Assembly (NCBI GenBank): GCA_022709425.1
Contig: JAKLIW010000005.1
Coordinates: 65,422 to 129,421, forward strand
Source of the DNA: a bacterium
GTDB lineage: Bacteria > UBP6 > UBA1177 > JAKLFG01
DNA: 64,000 nt
Direction: 5' to 3'
How positions within the stretch are numbered: the first letter of the stretch is position 1; each line of letters begins with the position of its first letter. The notes beneath the pieces are model-generated. The model had not been told where the DNA came from. It ran no database searches and saw only the letters and a list, made by a program, of their open reading frames with translations. The position numbers and the translations under genes were made by a program. Below, piece after piece: positions 1 to 8,294 of this stretch.

Positions 1-271
1 GGTAGGCGCCGCCGACCTTCTTACCGATGATGAGAACGAGGAAGAGGAACAGCAGGCTGACCAGATAGAGCGGTATGGCGAGATTCTCCCAGGTGCGGCG
101 CGAACGATAGGTGACAATGAGGAACATGGTCGCCGACAGGGCGACCCACACGAGTTGGACATAGAATTTCTGCGGGTTATAGGAAAGAGCGCTTGAGAGC
201 GTCGTGAGACCGAGCGCAAGGATGCCGAGGAGCGGCAGTACGATGAGCAGGTCGAGCCGTCGTTGATTCAT
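1..271 (-). CDS. rodA: Rod shape-determining protein RodA, N-terminal fragment (SEDS peptidoglycan polymerase)
   Basis: About 90 N-terminal residues are present; the rest lies beyond the left edge. The reading begins MNQRRLDLLIVLPLLG, gives three hydrophobic segments and ends with GKKVGGAY, which matches the 'G...GA.RWI' region after TM3 in FtsW/RodA/SpoVE proteins. The ATG at 271 overlaps the TGA of the upstream PBP2 gene (ATGA), so the two are translationally coupled. RodA polymerises glycan strands in the elongasome with PBP2, in line with the mre genes just upstream. RodA rather than FtsW is inferred from this context. Confidence 0.88.
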   Translation of the reverse strand, partial: MNQRRLDLLIVLPLLGILALGLTTLSSALSYNPQKFYVQLVWVALSATMFLIVTYRSRRTWENLAIPLYLVSLLFLFLVLIIGKKVGGAY

Positions 272-2148
272 TCCTCTACCCTGCCGCGATAGTAGTATGA
301 TTTCAAAAGCCGGTAAACGATGGGGGCGGCCGCTTCGGCGCCGTGGGCGCCGCTTTCGACGACCGCGACGGCGACGATCTCGGGCCGTTTATAGGGGAAG
401 ACGGCGGCGAAGAGGGCGTCGTCGGCCGTCATCGAACGGCGATCCTCATCGAGGAAGTCGATCAACTTGCGTTCCGATTTCGATATGATCTGGCTGGTGC
501 CGGTCTTTCCGGCGGCGGCGGGGATGGTGTGGTCGACGTAGTAGTAGGCGGTACCGCCCGCTTCGTTGGTGACCCCCCACAGTGCCCGCATCACTTCGAG
601 CCGGTTCTTTTCCTTGATGTCGAGTACGCGGAGCACCTCCGGTTCGATGGGGGTGCGGCGTCCCTTGTTATCGATGAGGTAATTGCCGATCTTGGGGCGG
701 ATGACGATGCCGCCGTTGGCGATCGCGGCGTAGACCACGGCTATCTGCAGGGGGGTCATGCGGATGTCGCCCTGCCCGATGGCGAGGTTCATCGTGTAGC
801 CCTTGTTGAGTATCTGGCCGCGGTGGTTGAAGTCGAACCACTCCATCGTCGGAAGGATGCCGTCCTCTTCGCCGGCCAGATCGATGCCGGTCTGGCGGCC
901 GACGTTGAACAGACGGGAGAATTCGGTCAGCCGGTGGTGGCCGAGCCGTTCCGAAAGGTTATAGAAATAGATGTCGCAACTTTCCTTCAAGGCGCGGTAG
1001 AGGGCGGTGTGGTTGTGCCCCCACTTGTTCCAACAGCACTTGATCTCAGTGTCGAACCAGAGACAGCCGGTGCAGAGGAACGAGGTGTAGGGCGATATGA
1101 CGCGATATTCCAGTCCCGCAAGCGCCGGGATGACCTTGAAGGTAGATCCGGGAAAGAAAGAAGCCTGCACCGCCTTGTTGGTGAGCGGTTGCAGGATGCT
1201 CTCCGAGTATTCCAGCCAGACGCCCGCCGGTATCCGTTTGCCGGAGAGAAGATTCGGATCATAACTGGGGCTCGAATAGAGGGCAAGTATATCGCCGGTG
1301 CGGATGTTCATGACCGCCACCGCGCCGGTCTGGCCGCCGAAAGCGGCGGCCGCCTCTTCCTGCATATAGGAAAGGATGCTGGTTTGTATCGAGGTGCCCT
1401 TGATCGCCGGGACCGGGTCGGGCATCTCGGCCGAGAGCATCTCGGGGGTGTCGATACGGCGGCCGATATAGTCGATGACATGCCATGTTTCGCCGTAGGT
1501 GCCGTGAAGCTCATTTTCCCACGCTTTCTCCAGCCCCGTTTTGCCGATGAAACTCTCGGCGTCATAGCCGGGATACCCCGCCAGTTCGTTCTTGGAAACG
1601 CGGGCGACATAGCCGGTGACGTGCGCCTCGTCGGTGCCGGCGGGGTAGTTGCGCCGGTAGAATGACGAGATGCGGGCTCCCGGGATGTCGGTGAGATAAC
1701 TCGACAGGCGCAGCATCTCCTCTTTCGGTATCTCGTCCTTTACGGTGATCGGCACGTGGCGACAACGACCGCGGCAGGAGAGGAGATATTCGACCAGTTC
1801 GGTAGACTGCGTATCGGTCAGCGACAGCGCCGAAGCGAGTTTCATGACGCTTTCTTCCGGTTCATCCTCCTCGGTGAAGAGGATGGGAAGTATCTGGATG
1901 CGGAACTGCGCCGTAGTGGTCGCCATCACCTTCCCGTCCGCGGTCAGGATGTCGCCGCGCGCCGGGAATATCTTCTCGCGCAGGAGATAGTTGCCGCGCG
2001 AACGCTGGAAGTTCTCCTCGCCGCGGTATACCTGCAGATAAAATAATCGCGCGGCGATGAGCAGGAGGGTCAGCAATATCGCGCCGATGATCAGACGCGA
2101 TTTCTCGGTGATATTGCGAACCTCTTCCTGTTGGTTGAGAATCCTCAT
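268..2148 (-). CDS. mrdA: Penicillin-binding protein 2 (peptidoglycan D,D-transpeptidase)
   Basis: This 626-residue class B PBP cross-links peptidoglycan during side-wall elongation. One membrane anchor lies at residues 19-37, followed by the PBP dimerisation region (RGDILTADG motif near residue 64) and a transpeptidase domain. The catalytic STFK box starts at about Ser335 within PGSTFK, an SCD box follows near residue 395, and KTGTSQ is at 548-553. The length fits the MrdA family. The start follows the mreD stop region closely, and the stop overlaps the rodA start. It belongs to the mreBCD-mrdA-rodA operon. Confidence 0.95.
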   Translation of the reverse strand: MRILNQQEEVRNITEKSRLIIGAILLTLLLIAARLFYLQVYRGEENFQRSRGNYLLREKIFPARGDILTADGKVMATTTAQFRIQILPILFTEEDEPEESVMKLASALSLTDTQSTELVEYLLSCRGRCRHVPITVKDEIPKEEMLRLSSYLTDIPGARISSFYRRNYPAGTDEAHVTGYVARVSKNELAGYPGYDAESFIGKTGLEKAWENELHGTYGETWHVIDYIGRRIDTPEMLSAEMPDPVPAIKGTSIQTSILSYMQEEAAAAFGGQTGAVAVMNIRTGDILALYSSPSYDPNLLSGKRIPAGVWLEYSESILQPLTNKAVQASFFPGSTFKVIPALAGLEYRVISPYTSFLCTGCLWFDTEIKCCWNKWGHNHTALYRALKESCDIYFYNLSERLGHHRLTEFSRLFNVGRQTGIDLAGEEDGILPTMEWFDFNHRGQILNKGYTMNLAIGQGDIRMTPLQIAVVYAAIANGGIVIRPKIGNYLIDNKGRRTPIEPEVLRVLDIKEKNRLEVMRALWGVTNEAGGTAYYYVDHTIPAAAGKTGTSQIISKSERKLIDFLDEDRRSMTADDALFAAVFPYKRPEIVAVAVVESGAHGAEAAAPIVYRLLKSYYYRGRVEE

Positions 2149-2639
2149 AACCAGCTGTCCCGGGTGTAGAGTGTGTCGATCGCTTGGCGGCGAAAGATGA
2201 ACAGCGCGACGACGGCCGCGAGGTTGGCCATGACCGAGAGGAGTAGTTCCAGCGCACTGAAGGCGCCGGTAAAGGCGAAACGGTAGAACGCGACATCGGC
2301 GCTGACGATGATGCTGGAAATCACCGTTATGAAGAACAGCACCACCGAAAGATCGAAGGTGGTCACCTCAAATGCGAGCATATTGAGAAGGTACAATTGG
2401 AGGAACAGAAGCGCGATGAACAGTATCGGCAGGTCGTGCGCGAACAGGGCGAAGAACAGCGCGTTGACGATCACGACCAACAGTCGTCGGAACGACCGTT
2501 TTTCATAACAGACCACCGCAAAGAAGAACGGAAGGTGAGGAAAGTAATGGAACGGAATATCGAAAAGATAGAGCAAAAAAGAGATGCCGACAAAAAGGAG
2601 CGTAAGGGCCGCGTAGAATTTAGGGGAAAAGCTTTTCAT
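2145..2639 (-). CDS. mreD: Rod shape-determining protein MreD
   Basis: A very hydrophobic protein of about 164 residues with five or six predicted membrane spans and no soluble domain, as expected for MreD, the integral membrane part of the elongasome. A longer open frame extends upstream, but the ATG at 2639 (MKSFSPKFYAALT) is preferred: it falls just inside the mreC 3' end, overlapping it by 20 bases, and the extra residues are charged mreC shadow. Its stop overlaps the mrdA start by 4 bases. MreD sequences are poorly conserved, so the name rests mainly on topology and position. Confidence 0.85.
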   Translation of the reverse strand: MKSFSPKFYAALTLLFVGISFLLYLFDIPFHYFPHLPFFFAVVCYEKRSFRRLLVVIVNALFFALFAHDLPILFIALLFLQLYLLNMLAFEVTTFDLSVVLFFITVISSIIVSADVAFYRFAFTGAFSALELLLSVMANLAAVVALFIFRRQAIDTLYTRDSWL

Positions 2640-3447
2640 CGACGAACGATCCCCCGGCGATGATAAAGAGATGGTTGAGTTTTCCTTTTTTGAACAGCGG
2701 CAACGCTTCGCCTTTGTAGAATAGGATGTTTGTTTCGTCATCGGTCAGAGCGCCGATAATACCGATGGGTATGTAGGGAAGGCTGTAGTTCTCGCTGAGA
2801 TTCGCCGAGAGCATTTTCATGCCGGTGGCGGGGGGGGTATTGCAGACTTTTTCGAGGAACTGTATCGAAAGAGTCTGACCGTTGCCGCGCAGTATCGCGG
2901 TGCATTCCTCGCGCGATTCGAGCACCGCCGGCAGACTGAAGTTGCGCGAAGTGATGAGTTCCACCTCGGCGTGATTGCGGCCGAACGATTTTACGAGTCC
3001 CACCAGTCCCATCGACGAAACGGCGGGTGCGTTCTGCGCCAGATGCTTGGCGTACTGTTCGTCGTAGTGTATGGTGATGCGGTTCGGGTTAACGGCCGAA
3101 TAGCTGAGGATGCGCGCCGGTATGATGGCGTAACGGCTGTAGGTGTCCTTGATCTTGAGGAGCTTCGAGAGTTCCTCGTTCTCGCGCTTGATACCGTCGT
3201 TCATGATGAGCTGGAGCCGAAGTCGCGCATTTTCCTCTTCGAGTGCGATGTTGCGTTCGCCGACCTGACGCAGGTCGCCGAGTATGGAGAGCGTGCGTGC
3301 TATTCGGTCCAGTTCGGTGTCGACGGCGATGCGGGCGTCGCGGACATAGGAGATGCGCCAGAACCATTCACTCACCGCGCCGGGGAGGAAAAACGCCGCC
3401 GCCGCAAGCAGGGCGAACGAGAGGATGAAAAGATTTCGTTTCAGCAA
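2620..3447 (-). CDS. mreC: Rod shape-determining protein MreC
   Basis: This 275-residue protein has one N-terminal membrane anchor (residues 7-24), a coiled-coil region at about 45-90 (rich in E, L and R; 'ALEEENARLRLQL') and a periplasmic beta-rich domain with 'SSMGLVGLV', the usual MreC 'GLVG.V' signature. MreC links the cytoplasmic MreB filaments to the periplasmic PBP2/RodA synthase. The gene lies immediately after mreB and overlaps mreD. The ATG at 3447 is one base from the mreB stop, so co-translation is likely. Confidence 0.93.
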   Translation of the reverse strand: MLKRNLFILSFALLAAAAFFLPGAVSEWFWRISYVRDARIAVDTELDRIARTLSILGDLRQVGERNIALEEENARLRLQLIMNDGIKRENEELSKLLKIKDTYSRYAIIPARILSYSAVNPNRITIHYDEQYAKHLAQNAPAVSSMGLVGLVKSFGRNHAEVELITSRNFSLPAVLESREECTAILRGNGQTLSIQFLEKVCNTPPATGMKMLSANLSENYSLPYIPIGIIGALTDDETNILFYKGEALPLFKKGKLNHLFIIAGGSFVDEKLFP

Positions 3448-3448
3448 A

Positions 3449-4483
3449 TCAGGTCAGAGAAACGGTCCGTAAGAGGTCTATGTCTTCAAGGATCCGACCG
3501 ATCCCGACGACGACCGATTTGAGCGGATCCTCCGCGATGATGACGGGAAGGTTCGTCTCTTCGCGCAGCAGGATGTCGAGATTCTTGAGGAGCGCGCCGC
3601 CGCCGGCGAGGACTATCCCCTTGTCGACGATGTCGGCCGCCAGCTGGGGAGGGGTCTTCTCAAGCACCGATTTGACCGCCTGCACGATACCGCCGACGCA
3701 TTCCGAAAGGCTTTCGCGGATCTCCTCCGAGTTCATCTCGATGGTTTTGGGGATGCCGGCGACCAGATCGAGTCCCTTGACCTCGGTGAATTCCTTTTTT
3801 TCGCCGGGGAAGGCGTTGCCGATGGTCCACTTTATCTGTTCGGCCGACTTGAAGCCGATCTGCAGGTTGTACTTTTTCTTGATGTAGTTGGTGATCGCCT
3901 CGTCCATCTTGTCGCCCGCGATCTTGACCGACTGGCTACAGACGATGCCGGCGAGCGATATGACCGCCACCTCGGTAGTGCCGCCGCCGATGTCGACGAT
4001 CATATTGCCGGTCGGTTCAGTGACCGGCAGGTGGGCGCCGACCGCCGCCGCCATGGGTTGTTCGACGAGGAAAACCTCGCGGGCGCCCGCCGATGCCGCC
4101 GCCTCCTTAACGGTGCGCTTCTCGACCTCGGTGATGCCGTAGGGGACGCCGATGGCGATGCGCGGCTTGATGAACGATCCTTTTTTGTAGGCGTGCTTGA
4201 TGAAGTAGCGGATCATCTGTTGAGCCACGTCGAAATCGGCGATGACGCCGTCCTTGAGCGGCCGGATGACCTCGATGTTGATGGGCGCCTTGCCGATCAT
4301 CTCCTTGGCCGCCTTGCCGACGGCGAGAACCGACTTGGCCCCGCGACTGTCCTTTTGGACCGCGACGACGCTCGGTTCGTTGGCCACGATACCCTCGCCT
4401 TTTACGACAATGAGGGTGTTGGCGGTGCCGAGATCTATCGCGATATCACTGGTGAAAAAGGAAAGCATTCGATCGATCCACAT
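3449..4483 (-). CDS. mreB: Rod shape-determining protein MreB (bacterial actin)
   Basis: An actin-fold ATPase that forms membrane-associated filaments directing side-wall synthesis. The signatures are phosphate-1 'DLGTANTL' near the N-terminus, 'VDIGGGTTEVAVI' (phosphate 2) and 'LAGGGALL' (adenosine) near the C-terminus. The frame opens further upstream, but the ATG at 4483 (MWIDRMLSFF) gives the normal N-terminal amphipathic segment; the ATG at 4468 is an alternative five codons in. It is the first gene of the rod cluster and has a strong promoter just upstream. It is divergent from rpoN. Confidence 0.96.
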   Translation of the reverse strand: MWIDRMLSFFTSDIAIDLGTANTLIVVKGEGIVANEPSVVAVQKDSRGAKSVLAVGKAAKEMIGKAPINIEVIRPLKDGVIADFDVAQQMIRYFIKHAYKKGSFIKPRIAIGVPYGITEVEKRTVKEAAASAGAREVFLVEQPMAAAVGAHLPVTEPTGNMIVDIGGGTTEVAVISLAGIVCSQSVKIAGDKMDEAITNYIKKKYNLQIGFKSAEQIKWTIGNAFPGEKKEFTEVKGLDLVAGIPKTIEMNSEEIRESLSECVGGIVQAVKSVLEKTPPQLAADIVDKGIVLAGGGALLKNLDILLREETNLPVIIAEDPLKSVVVGIGRILEDIDLLRTVSLT

Positions 4484-4523
4484 GACATGTCCAACGTGGA
4501 AAAGTTGACAAAAAACTGGTGAA

Positions 4524-4551
4524 TTATACCGGGGAAACAACCCAAGTCAAC
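4524..4551 (-). promoter_or_regulatory. sigma-70-type promoter of the mreB rod-shape operon
   Basis: Read on the minus strand this is TTGACT, a 16-base spacer, then a perfect TATAAT. The predicted start lies about 35 bases before the mreB ATG at 4483. It sits in the divergent mreB/rpoN spacer. Confidence 0.8.
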
Positions 4552-4585
4552 AATTACCCTATATATTTTAATACAAGCAATATTC

Positions 4586-4614
4586 TTGCCGAACCCGATG
4601 GTTTACACTATACT
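4586..4614 (+). promoter_or_regulatory. sigma-70-type promoter of rpoN
   Basis: TTGCCG, a 17-base spacer, then TATACT, ending 27 bases before the preferred rpoN ATG at 4642. Placed here, it rules out the longer reading frame that opens at 4519, because that start would lie upstream of the promoter. Confidence 0.6.
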
Positions 4615-4641
4615 GCTTCGGCGATAACGGAGACCCGCGAC

Positions 4642-6183
4642 ATGGTCGGTCCGCTCAGACAGGAGCTCACGCTCAAACAGACCCAGACGCTCAACATAAC
4701 GCAGGAGATGCGTCTGCGTATCGAACTTCTGCAGAAGAACATGCTTGACCTGCGCGAGATGCTGATGCAGGAGACCGAGGAGAACCCCTTTCTCGAGATA
4801 GAGGATTGGGGCGACGATGCCGATGGCGACGAAGAGGTCCGGAGTCCCGCCGAGGTCGCTTCCGATCAGGGGGCGGGCGATGGTGTCGCTGTAGAGCCGG
4901 AACGGCAGGCGCCGCTCGAAGGGGAGGAGCGCTCTTCGACGATGTCGGATATCCTCGCCGAATTCGATTGGCGCACCTATCAGGAACACAGCGGCAACAA
5001 CTTCGGCGACACGCGGGTGCGGCGGCGCAACGACGAAAGCGAAGATTTCTCGTTCGAAGAAACTCTTTCCGAAGAAGAGCCGGTAACGCGCCGTCTCGAC
5101 ATGCAGATCGCCGCCGCCGAATATCCCGAACATATAAAGGAGATCATGACCTATATCGTCTATAACCTCGACGGGCGTGGTTTCCTGCGGGAGTCCGACG
5201 AAGAGGTGGCGACCGATCTGGATGTTGCGGTCGATGATGTGCGGTATGCGCGCGATGAATTGCGGTCGGCCGATCCCGAGGGTACCGCGTCGCGCGATCT
5301 GGCCGATTATCTCCGTTTCATGTTCACCGCTTCGTCTGTCGCCTTGACCGACCCGGCGTTATACGACATCATCGGTAAGGTCGTTGCATCGTCGGAACTG
5401 CTCGATATCCTCATGAAAAAGGAATTCGACCGGCTTTGCCGGGAATTGGGTATCGGCAAGCAGGAACTCAGCGCGGTGCTGGCGGTCATGAAAAAGATCG
5501 CTCCCTATCCCTTCTTCGGCTACGAGCAGTTCCATCCGGAGCATGTCATTCCCGATATACGGGTCCATCTGGTCGAAGGCGAAGTGGTCATCGAGATAGA
5601 AAAGAAATTCATTCCCTCGATACGGCTCAATCGCGAGCTGTACGAACAGGAGGTCAAGGGGGTCAAGGATAAAAAGAAACGCGAATTCATGAAAGAGCGG
5701 TTCCGCGCCGCCGAGTGGCTGGTAAAAAGCCTCTCGGAGCGCAACAAGACCCTCTATGAGGTCGCCGCGAGCCTCTTCAACTTCCAGAAGGCGTTCCTCG
5801 AAAACGGCGAGGAATTCCTGAAGTCGCTTACCCTCAAGGATATCTCCGAAGATATCGGCCGGCATCAGTCGACCGTTTCGCGCCTCACCAGCGGCAAGTA
5901 CGCGGTGACGCCGCACGGCATCTACGAGCTCAAGGCCTTCTTCGTCAAGAAGGTCAACGACGAATCGGTGGCGACCACCAACCGCCATCTCGAGTCGCGT
6001 ATCAAAGAGTTGGTCGATGCCGAAGAGAAGGGAAGTCCGCTCTCCGACGAGGATATAACCCGTCTGCTCAGCCGCGAAGGTATCGAGGTGGCGCGCCGCA
6101 CCATCGCAAAATACCGCGCGAAACTCCGTATCCCTTCGGCGCGTGAACGGCGCCGCGATTTTGAATTCTCGGGAGGTGGCTGA
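4642..6183 (+). CDS. rpoN: RNA polymerase sigma-54 factor
   Basis: This 513-residue alternative sigma factor reads -24/-12 promoters and needs AAA+ activators. Region I has the typical Gln/Leu-rich start (LKQTQTLNITQEMR), followed by a very acidic region II at about 50-120. The core-binding and helix-turn-helix region includes 'DISEDIGRHQSTVSR', and the C-terminal RpoN box reads ARRTIAKYR at about 482-490. The ATG at 4642 has a GGAG ribosome site and matches the conserved start; an open frame reaching back to 4519 is probably not translated. Genes for a PTS-Ntr-like phosphorelay follow, a common rpoN neighbourhood. Confidence 0.96.
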   Translation: MVGPLRQELTLKQTQTLNITQEMRLRIELLQKNMLDLREMLMQETEENPFLEIEDWGDDADGDEEVRSPAEVASDQGAGDGVAVEPERQAPLEGEERSSTMSDILAEFDWRTYQEHSGNNFGDTRVRRRNDESEDFSFEETLSEEEPVTRRLDMQIAAAEYPEHIKEIMTYIVYNLDGRGFLRESDEEVATDLDVAVDDVRYARDELRSADPEGTASRDLADYLRFMFTASSVALTDPALYDIIGKVVASSELLDILMKKEFDRLCRELGIGKQELSAVLAVMKKIAPYPFFGYEQFHPEHVIPDIRVHLVEGEVVIEIEKKFIPSIRLNRELYEQEVKGVKDKKKREFMKERFRAAEWLVKSLSERNKTLYEVAASLFNFQKAFLENGEEFLKSLTLKDISEDIGRHQSTVSRLTSGKYAVTPHGIYELKAFFVKKVNDESVATTNRHLESRIKELVDAEEKGSPLSDEDITRLLSREGIEVARRTIAKYRAKLRIPSARERRRDFEFSGGG

Positions 6184-6185
6184 TC

Positions 6186-6638
6186 ATGTGCCGTATCACC
6201 GGATATCTGAAGCCGCCCCGCATCCTCTGCCGTGTCGAGGTCGCCGATCGCGGAGAGCTTGTGGCGGCGCTTGCGGCGTTGATGGAGCGGGAATCGGGGA
6301 TATCGGCCGCCGCCATCGAAACGGCGGTCCGTGAGCGGGAACGTTACGGCACCACCGCCATCGGCAACGGCGTTGCTATACCACATTGCCGTATCAAGGG
6401 GGCCCGCGATATCGTACTGTCCCTTGCCACCACTGCGCGACCGATCGATTACGATGCGTCCGACGGAGCCGGCGTGGAACTCGTTTTCCTCATTGTCGTT
6501 CCCGAGGGGAACAATCTGTCCTATCTGAAACTGTTGTCGCGCATATCGCTGGTGTGCAATGATCGCGCCCTGCGCCAGCGACTCATTGCGGCGACCGGCG
6601 CCGAGGAGATCATGAACATTATAAAGGAGACGGAGTGA
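6186..6638 (+). CDS. ptsN: PTS EIIA-Ntr-like protein (PtsN)
   Basis: A 150-residue PTS EIIA type-2 domain of the nitrogen-regulatory kind. The phosphorylatable histidine is His67 in 'GNGVAIPHCRI', followed by the usual 'VPEGNNLSYLKLLSRIS' helix. In proteobacteria PtsN is a signalling output rather than a sugar transporter component, and its position directly after rpoN supports that role. The ATG is two bases after the rpoN stop, and the stop forms a TGATG overlap with hprK. Confidence 0.9.
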   Translation: MCRITGYLKPPRILCRVEVADRGELVAALAALMERESGISAAAIETAVRERERYGTTAIGNGVAIPHCRIKGARDIVLSLATTARPIDYDASDGAGVELVFLIVVPEGNNLSYLKLLSRISLVCNDRALRQRLIAATGAEEIMNIIKETE

Positions 6639-7594
6639 TGCCCGCGACCGGAAGTGTCACCCTCAAGCGTCTGCTGGACAACGCCGATCTTTCGCTGACG
6701 ATCGAGAACCTCGACGAGGAAACGCTCGAGAAACGCGAACTGAAGGACAATCGCGTGCAGGTGGTCGGCCTTTCGATCGCAGGATTTACCGACCATTTGT
6801 ACCGCGAACGGGTGCAACTCTTCGGCAAGAGCGAGACCGATTATCTTACCACGCTTACCGAAGAGGAGCGCCGCGCGAAGATAGAATCGTTCCTCGAGAG
6901 GCGGCCGGTGGCGGTCATCTTCACCGATCCGGTGCGGCCGACCGATCTATTCCGCGAGATCGCCACGCGTTGCGAGGTTCCGCTCCTGTCGACCCGCATG
7001 ACCAGTTCGATCTTCATCGATTTCATCAAGGATCACTTGAACCGTCTGCTTGCCGCGACCTCGACGCTCCACGCCCAACTCATCGATGTGTTCGGCGTCG
7101 GGATGCTCATCATGGGGGAAAGCGGCGTCGGCAAGTCGGAGACCTCGCTGGATCTGGTGATGCGCGGTCACAAGCTCATCGCCGACGATGTGGTCGAGGT
7201 TCGCTATATACCGCCCGATCATCTGGTGGGGACCTGCAACGAGATGATGCGCGATCTTATCGAGATCCGCGGCATCGGACTCATCAATGTCCAGCGGATG
7301 TTCGGCGTCACGGCGGTCGGCCGCGAGAAGCAGATCGACTGCGTCATCAACCTCGTTCTGTGGGATCAGTCGAGCACTTTCGAATATGAACGGATCGGCT
7401 CGACGGTCCGTTACTACGAGATACTCGGCGTGAAACGTCCCTACTATATCATCCCGGTGCGTCACGGCAGCAACTTGAGCTCGCTCATGGAGGTCATCGC
7501 CCGCGATCATATGCTCAAGACGCAGGGGATCAACATCGCCGAGGAGTTCGAGAAGAAACTGGAAATGAAACTGAGTGAAATGGGAGGAAAGTGA
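6638..7594 (+). CDS. hprK: HPr kinase/phosphorylase
   Basis: This 318-residue bifunctional enzyme phosphorylates HPr on Ser46 and removes the phosphate. The N-terminal domain covers about 1-130. The kinase domain carries a Walker A P-loop GESGVGKS at 160-167 and the HprK signature EIRGIGLINV near 210. A GTG at 6635 opens the same frame, but the ATG at 6638 in TGATG behind AAAGGAGACGGAG is the likelier start. The encoded HPr retains a Ser46 target, so the pair should be functional. Confidence 0.95.
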   Translation: MPATGSVTLKRLLDNADLSLTIENLDEETLEKRELKDNRVQVVGLSIAGFTDHLYRERVQLFGKSETDYLTTLTEEERRAKIESFLERRPVAVIFTDPVRPTDLFREIATRCEVPLLSTRMTSSIFIDFIKDHLNRLLAATSTLHAQLIDVFGVGMLIMGESGVGKSETSLDLVMRGHKLIADDVVEVRYIPPDHLVGTCNEMMRDLIEIRGIGLINVQRMFGVTAVGREKQIDCVINLVLWDQSSTFEYERIGSTVRYYEILGVKRPYYIIPVRHGSNLSSLMEVIARDHMLKTQGINIAEEFEKKLEMKLSEMGGK

Positions 7595-8019
7595 TGTTCT
7601 CGTTCATCTTCATCACGCATGCCGACCTCGGCGCGTCGCTCGTCAAGACCGCCCAGTTCATCATGCAGGAGGATTTCAAGGAACGGTGCGCGGTCTTTTC
7701 GATAGACTACTCGATGCTCGCCGACATGAACCGCATCAAGGAGATGCTCGAAAAGGCGGTAGATCGATATCTGGGCGAGAAACACAAAGTGATCATTTTC
7801 GTCGATATCTTCGGCGGCAGTCCGTCGAACGTCGCCTTCACCTTCGTTAAGCGAGAAGGGGTCGACGTCATCACCGGCGTCAATCTGCCGATGGTGATCT
7901 ATGCCTTTGAACATCGCGATCATGATCTCACCATATCGCAGATGGCGGCGGGCATCATACAAACCGGCGAAGACAATCTCATCGGCGCCAAGAAACTGCT
8001 TGAAAAGGAGAACAGGTGA
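7594..8019 (+). CDS. PTS EIIA component, mannose/fructose (Man) family
   Basis: This 141-residue single-domain protein has the EIIA-Man fold signature: a first beta strand leading to the active-site His9 (FIFITHADLG) and the 'DIFGGSPSNVA' loop typical of EIIA-Man. The start is the ATG in GTGATG behind GGGAGGAAA, overlapping hprK by one base. No EIIB, EIIC or EIID genes are nearby. As in many alpha- and deltaproteobacteria, this stand-alone EIIA-Man probably serves signalling by phosphotransfer rather than sugar import. Confidence 0.88.
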   Translation: MFSFIFITHADLGASLVKTAQFIMQEDFKERCAVFSIDYSMLADMNRIKEMLEKAVDRYLGEKHKVIIFVDIFGGSPSNVAFTFVKREGVDVITGVNLPMVIYAFEHRDHDLTISQMAAGIIQTGEDNLIGAKKLLEKENR

Positions 8020-8024
8020 ACACC

Positions 8025-8294
8025 ATGGCTGAAAAAACGGTGACCATACGCAATAAATTGGGACTGCATGCGCGCGCCGCCTCGATGTTCGTCAAGGAGG
8101 CCGAACGCTATGCCTGCGAGGTCGAGATGGAAAAGGCCGGCGTTCGTGTGAATGCCAAGAGCATCATGGGGATACTCATGCTGGCGGCTCCCTTCGGCAG
8201 TACGTTGAAGATCATTGCCAAGGGGCCGAACGACGAAGAGTGCGTCACCGCGCTCGCCCGGCTCGTCGAGGTGGGATTCGAGGAGGAGGCGTGA
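8025..8294 (+). CDS. ptsH: Phosphocarrier protein HPr
   Basis: This 89-residue HPr has the catalytic His15 in NKLGLHARAA and the regulatory Ser46 in VNAKSIMGIL; both positions match the classical numbering if translation begins at the ATG at 8025. A GTG at 8016, overlapping the EIIA stop and only five bases after GGAG, is a credible alternative that adds three residues. HPr carries phosphate from EI (next gene) to the EIIA proteins; Ser46 is the substrate of HprK two genes upstream. Confidence 0.94.
   Translation: MAEKTVTIRNKLGLHARAASMFVKEAERYACEVEMEKAGVRVNAKSIMGILMLAAPFGSTLKIIAKGPNDEECVTALARLVEVGFEEEA

Noticed and set aside
343..1665. 440-codon open frame opposite the PBP2 gene
   Set aside because: Low-complexity Gly/Asp/Val-rich translation, with no ribosome site or family match; an antisense shadow of mrdA in GC-rich DNA.
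4519..4641. N-terminal extension of rpoN of 41 codons
   Set aside because: It lies upstream of the -10 of the rpoN promoter and before the conserved region I; the ATG at 4642 has the ribosome site.
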